Of a stretch of 64,000 nt of DNA, positions 62,041 to 64,000 are shown piece by piece (within the stretch, counting starts at the first letter, position 1; every line of letters begins with the position of its first letter). The DNA comes from Psychrobacter pygoscelis (GTDB taxonomy: Bacteria; Pseudomonadota; Gammaproteobacteria; Pseudomonadales; Moraxellaceae). The notes under the pieces are model-generated. The model was not told the DNA's origin. It was given only the letters and a program-made list of their open reading frames with translations, and did no database searches. The stretch covers positions 124,001 to 188,000 of the forward strand of contig NZ_RQRU01000005.1 in NCBI RefSeq assembly GCF_004335015.1, read 5' to 3'. The translations under genes were made by a program, and so were the position numbers.

Positions 62041-64000
62041 TTATACATTCGTATAGCGCGTTGCATCAGGCATCCAACGCTCAATGAGCAGACCCACGTC
62101 TTGCTTACGGCTGTCATCACCAATCAAGCGCTTAGCCAAGCTGCGAGCAATCATTAGTAGATTTTCATCGCGTGCAAGGTCAGACACATAGTAGCCGACA
62201 TTACCTGTCTGCCGTTTACCGAGCAGCTCCCCAGGACCGCGCAGCTGCAAGTCTTTTTGCGCAATTACAAAGCCGTCACTGCTATCGCGCAAGACGTTTA
62301 AGCGCTCAATCCCCACCTCAGACAGCGGCGTCTGATACAGCAGTACGCAGAAGCTTTTCGTAGAGCCTCGTCCTACCCGTCCGCGTAGCTGATGCAACTG
62401 CGACAACCCTAAGCGCTCTGCATTTTCAATCACCATAAGTGAGGCATTGGGCACATCGACACCGACTTCAATGACGGTCGTCGCTACGAGCAAATCCAGC
62501 TCAGCCTCTTTAAAGGCTGTCATCACCGCTTGCTTTTCAGCCGCTTTCATCTTGCCATGTACCAAGCCAATGCGAATATCCAGACGCTCATCTAAATCAG
62601 CATAGGTGGCTTCCGCTGCTTGCGCATCTAGGACACTCGACTCCTCGACTAGGGGGCATACCCAATAGGCTTGCTTGCCTTGAGCACAGTTTGCAGCAAT
62701 TCGAGCAATAACCTCATCACGGCGACTTCTATCGATAGTAACAGTGGTAATCGGCGTGCGGCCAGGCGGCAGCTCATCGATAATAGACGTGTCCATATCA
62801 CCATAAGCACTCATCGCCAGCGTCCGCGGAATAGGCGTCGCTGTCATAATCAGCTGATGTGGGGTGCTACCAGCCACACCTTTATTGGTTAGGGCCATGC
62901 GCTGCTCAACTCCGAAGCGGTGCTGCTCATCGATAATGACAAGACCTAGCTTGGCAAACTGTACCTTATCTTGAAACAAGGCATGCGTACCGACCACAAT
63001 CTGTACCTCATTGTCTGCGACGTCGGTAAGCGCTTCACGGCGCTGCTTGGCTGTTTGTTTACCCGCCAGCCAGCCAACACCGATACCTAAAGCTTCAAAC
63101 CAGCCTTTGAAATTGAGCAAATGCTGCTCGGCCAAAATCTCGGTCGGTGCCATGACCGCCACTTGCCAACCACTATCTAACGCATAGCAAGCAGCCAGAG
63201 CCGCCACTAAGGTTTTTCCCGCGCCCACATCCCCTTGAACCAATCGAAGCATCGGAATTGAAGTCGCCATATCACCCGTTATCTCTTCAACGACCCGCTG
63301 CTGCGCCACTGTCAGCTCAAACGGCAGGTTATTTAACAGTCTGATGGCCAGCGGACTGCTGTCATCGCATTTGGGCGCCTTATGCTGATGTAGCTGCTGG
63401 CGACGATAGAGCATGCTGAGCTGATGCGCGGTCAACTCTTCGATGATCAGTCGTTGACAGGCTGGATGGCTACGATCTTTGAGCTGTAAAAGCCGCTGGG
63501 TTTGTTGAGCGATATTGGTGTGTATAGGCGGCGTATGAATCAGGGTCAAAGCTTCAAATAAGCTAAGGCCAAATACACTAGCTTGGGTTTGCTTCTCTAC
63601 ACCGGACAGATTTTTTGGTGCGGGCAGTTTGCCAAAAGCATTGGCTAGGGTGGCAAACATATCGCTACCTTGAGTCACGCTCTCAAGACTATCTTGGGTC
63701 AGCGGCGCCGCCCGAAACCCTGATACCGATTGCCAATCAGCTTCAGTAAATACACTAAGCGGCATACCTTGTTGGCGAACGGTCTGCAGCGCCAGCTTTA
63801 CCAGCGTCCGCAGCTTATTTTGATGCAATCCTTTAACCGTCGGATAGATGGGCTGAAGACCCGTGTTATCTAGCGGTGCTCCAATCGTTACCACGCTATA
63901 TTCAGGGTGGTGCATCTGCACCCCGTAGCGCGTAACTTTGACTTCACCGAACAGTCGCAGCCGCATACCTAGAGCCATGGTCTGAATAAGACTGCTGTAA
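62041..64000 (-). CDS. recG: ATP-dependent DNA helicase RecG (start beyond right edge)
   Basis: RecG remodels stalled replication forks and branched DNA. The frame is open to the last base of the window and the sequence before the first ATG at 63978 (YSSLIQT) still fits the RecG wedge domain, so the true start is outside; about 650 of about 690 or more residues are seen. Motifs are intact: Walker A VQGDVGAGKTLVA, DEQHRFG, TATPIPRTLAM, and VATTVIEVGVDVPNASLMVI with QLHQLRGRVGRG, plus the C-terminal RGPGELLGKRQTG. The stop abuts the broken PaiB gene on the other strand. Confidence 0.96.
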   Translation of the reverse strand, partial: YSSLIQTMALGMRLRLFGEVKVTRYGVQMHHPEYSVVTIGAPLDNTGLQPIYPTVKGLHQNKLRTLVKLALQTVRQQGMPLSVFTEADWQSVSGFRAAPLTQDSLESVTQGSDMFATLANAFGKLPAPKNLSGVEKQTQASVFGLSLFEALTLIHTPPIHTNIAQQTQRLLQLKDRSHPACQRLIIEELTAHQLSMLYRRQQLHQHKAPKCDDSSPLAIRLLNNLPFELTVAQQRVVEEITGDMATSIPMLRLVQGDVGAGKTLVAALAACYALDSGWQVAVMAPTEILAEQHLLNFKGWFEALGIGVGWLAGKQTAKQRREALTDVADNEVQIVVGTHALFQDKVQFAKLGLVIIDEQHRFGVEQRMALTNKGVAGSTPHQLIMTATPIPRTLAMSAYGDMDTSIIDELPPGRTPITTVTIDRSRRDEVIARIAANCAQGKQAYWVCPLVEESSVLDAQAAEATYADLDERLDIRIGLVHGKMKAAEKQAVMTAFKEAELDLLVATTVIEVGVDVPNASLMVIENAERLGLSQLHQLRGRVGRGSTKSFCVLLYQTPLSEVGIERLNVLRDSSDGFVIAQKDLQLRGPGELLGKRQTGNVGYYVSDLARDENLLMIARSLAKRLIGDDSRKQDVGLLIERWMPDATRYTNV

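Overview
The window looks like the chromosome of a gammaproteobacterium of the family Moraxellaceae, most likely Psychrobacter. This is judged from protein character and gene content: an APH-type homoserine kinase, the DUF1852/core-MetE methionine synthase pair, the ribH-nusB-thiL-pgpA cluster, and an IS1016-like insertion-sequence remnant. No database search was possible, so the genus is an inference.

Layout. 1-5.8 kb (minus strand): a type I restriction-modification locus, hsdM-hsdS, then two AT-rich membrane-protein genes of unknown function, then hsdR, which runs off the left edge. 6.4-9.2 kb: cardiolipin synthase (+) and an RlmA-type rRNA methyltransferase (-). 9.3-20.1 kb (-): a large unknown membrane protein and the first part of the division and cell wall cluster (rsmH, ftsL, ftsI, murE, murF, mraY). 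20.6-25 kb (+): gltX, a DUF5071 gene, tRNA-Ala and tRNA-Glu, and a membrane protein. 25.7-34.2 kb: acnA, DUF3025, a YdjM-like membrane protein, ychJ, yafJ, DUF2007 and homoserine kinase. 34.7-43.6 kb (+): hisF, ribH-nusB-thiL-pgpA, glmU-glmS and truC. 44-50.2 kb: small hypothetical genes, the mesX-mesD methionine synthase pair with a flavin reductase and a TauE-type transporter (all -), and a lipoprotein. 50.4-50.8 kb: a deleted IS1595-family element. 51-56.2 kb: a Fur-type iron-siderophore region (fhuC-D-B, divergent from a siderophore-interacting reductase). 56.4-60.9 kb (-): an RND efflux pump and its adaptor. 61.4-62 kb: a broken PaiB-like gene. 62-64 kb (-): recG, whose start lies beyond the right edge.

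Most interesting points. (1) Two membrane-anchored unknown proteins sit between hsdS and hsdR, one translationally coupled to hsdS. (2) A family of intergenic repeats of about 145 bp occurs four times; one copy has its central segment inverted relative to its own flanks. (3) The mesX-mesD pair, with a good MetR-type box upstream and a flavin reductase downstream, fits an oxygen-dependent, folate-independent last step of methionine synthesis. (4) Homoserine kinase carries an extra C-terminal domain of about 80 residues that resembles DUF7336. Several decayed genes (PaiB, a COG3541-like nucleotidyltransferase, the IS1016-like transposase, and a small exported protein with an early stop) show ongoing gene loss in intergenic DNA.
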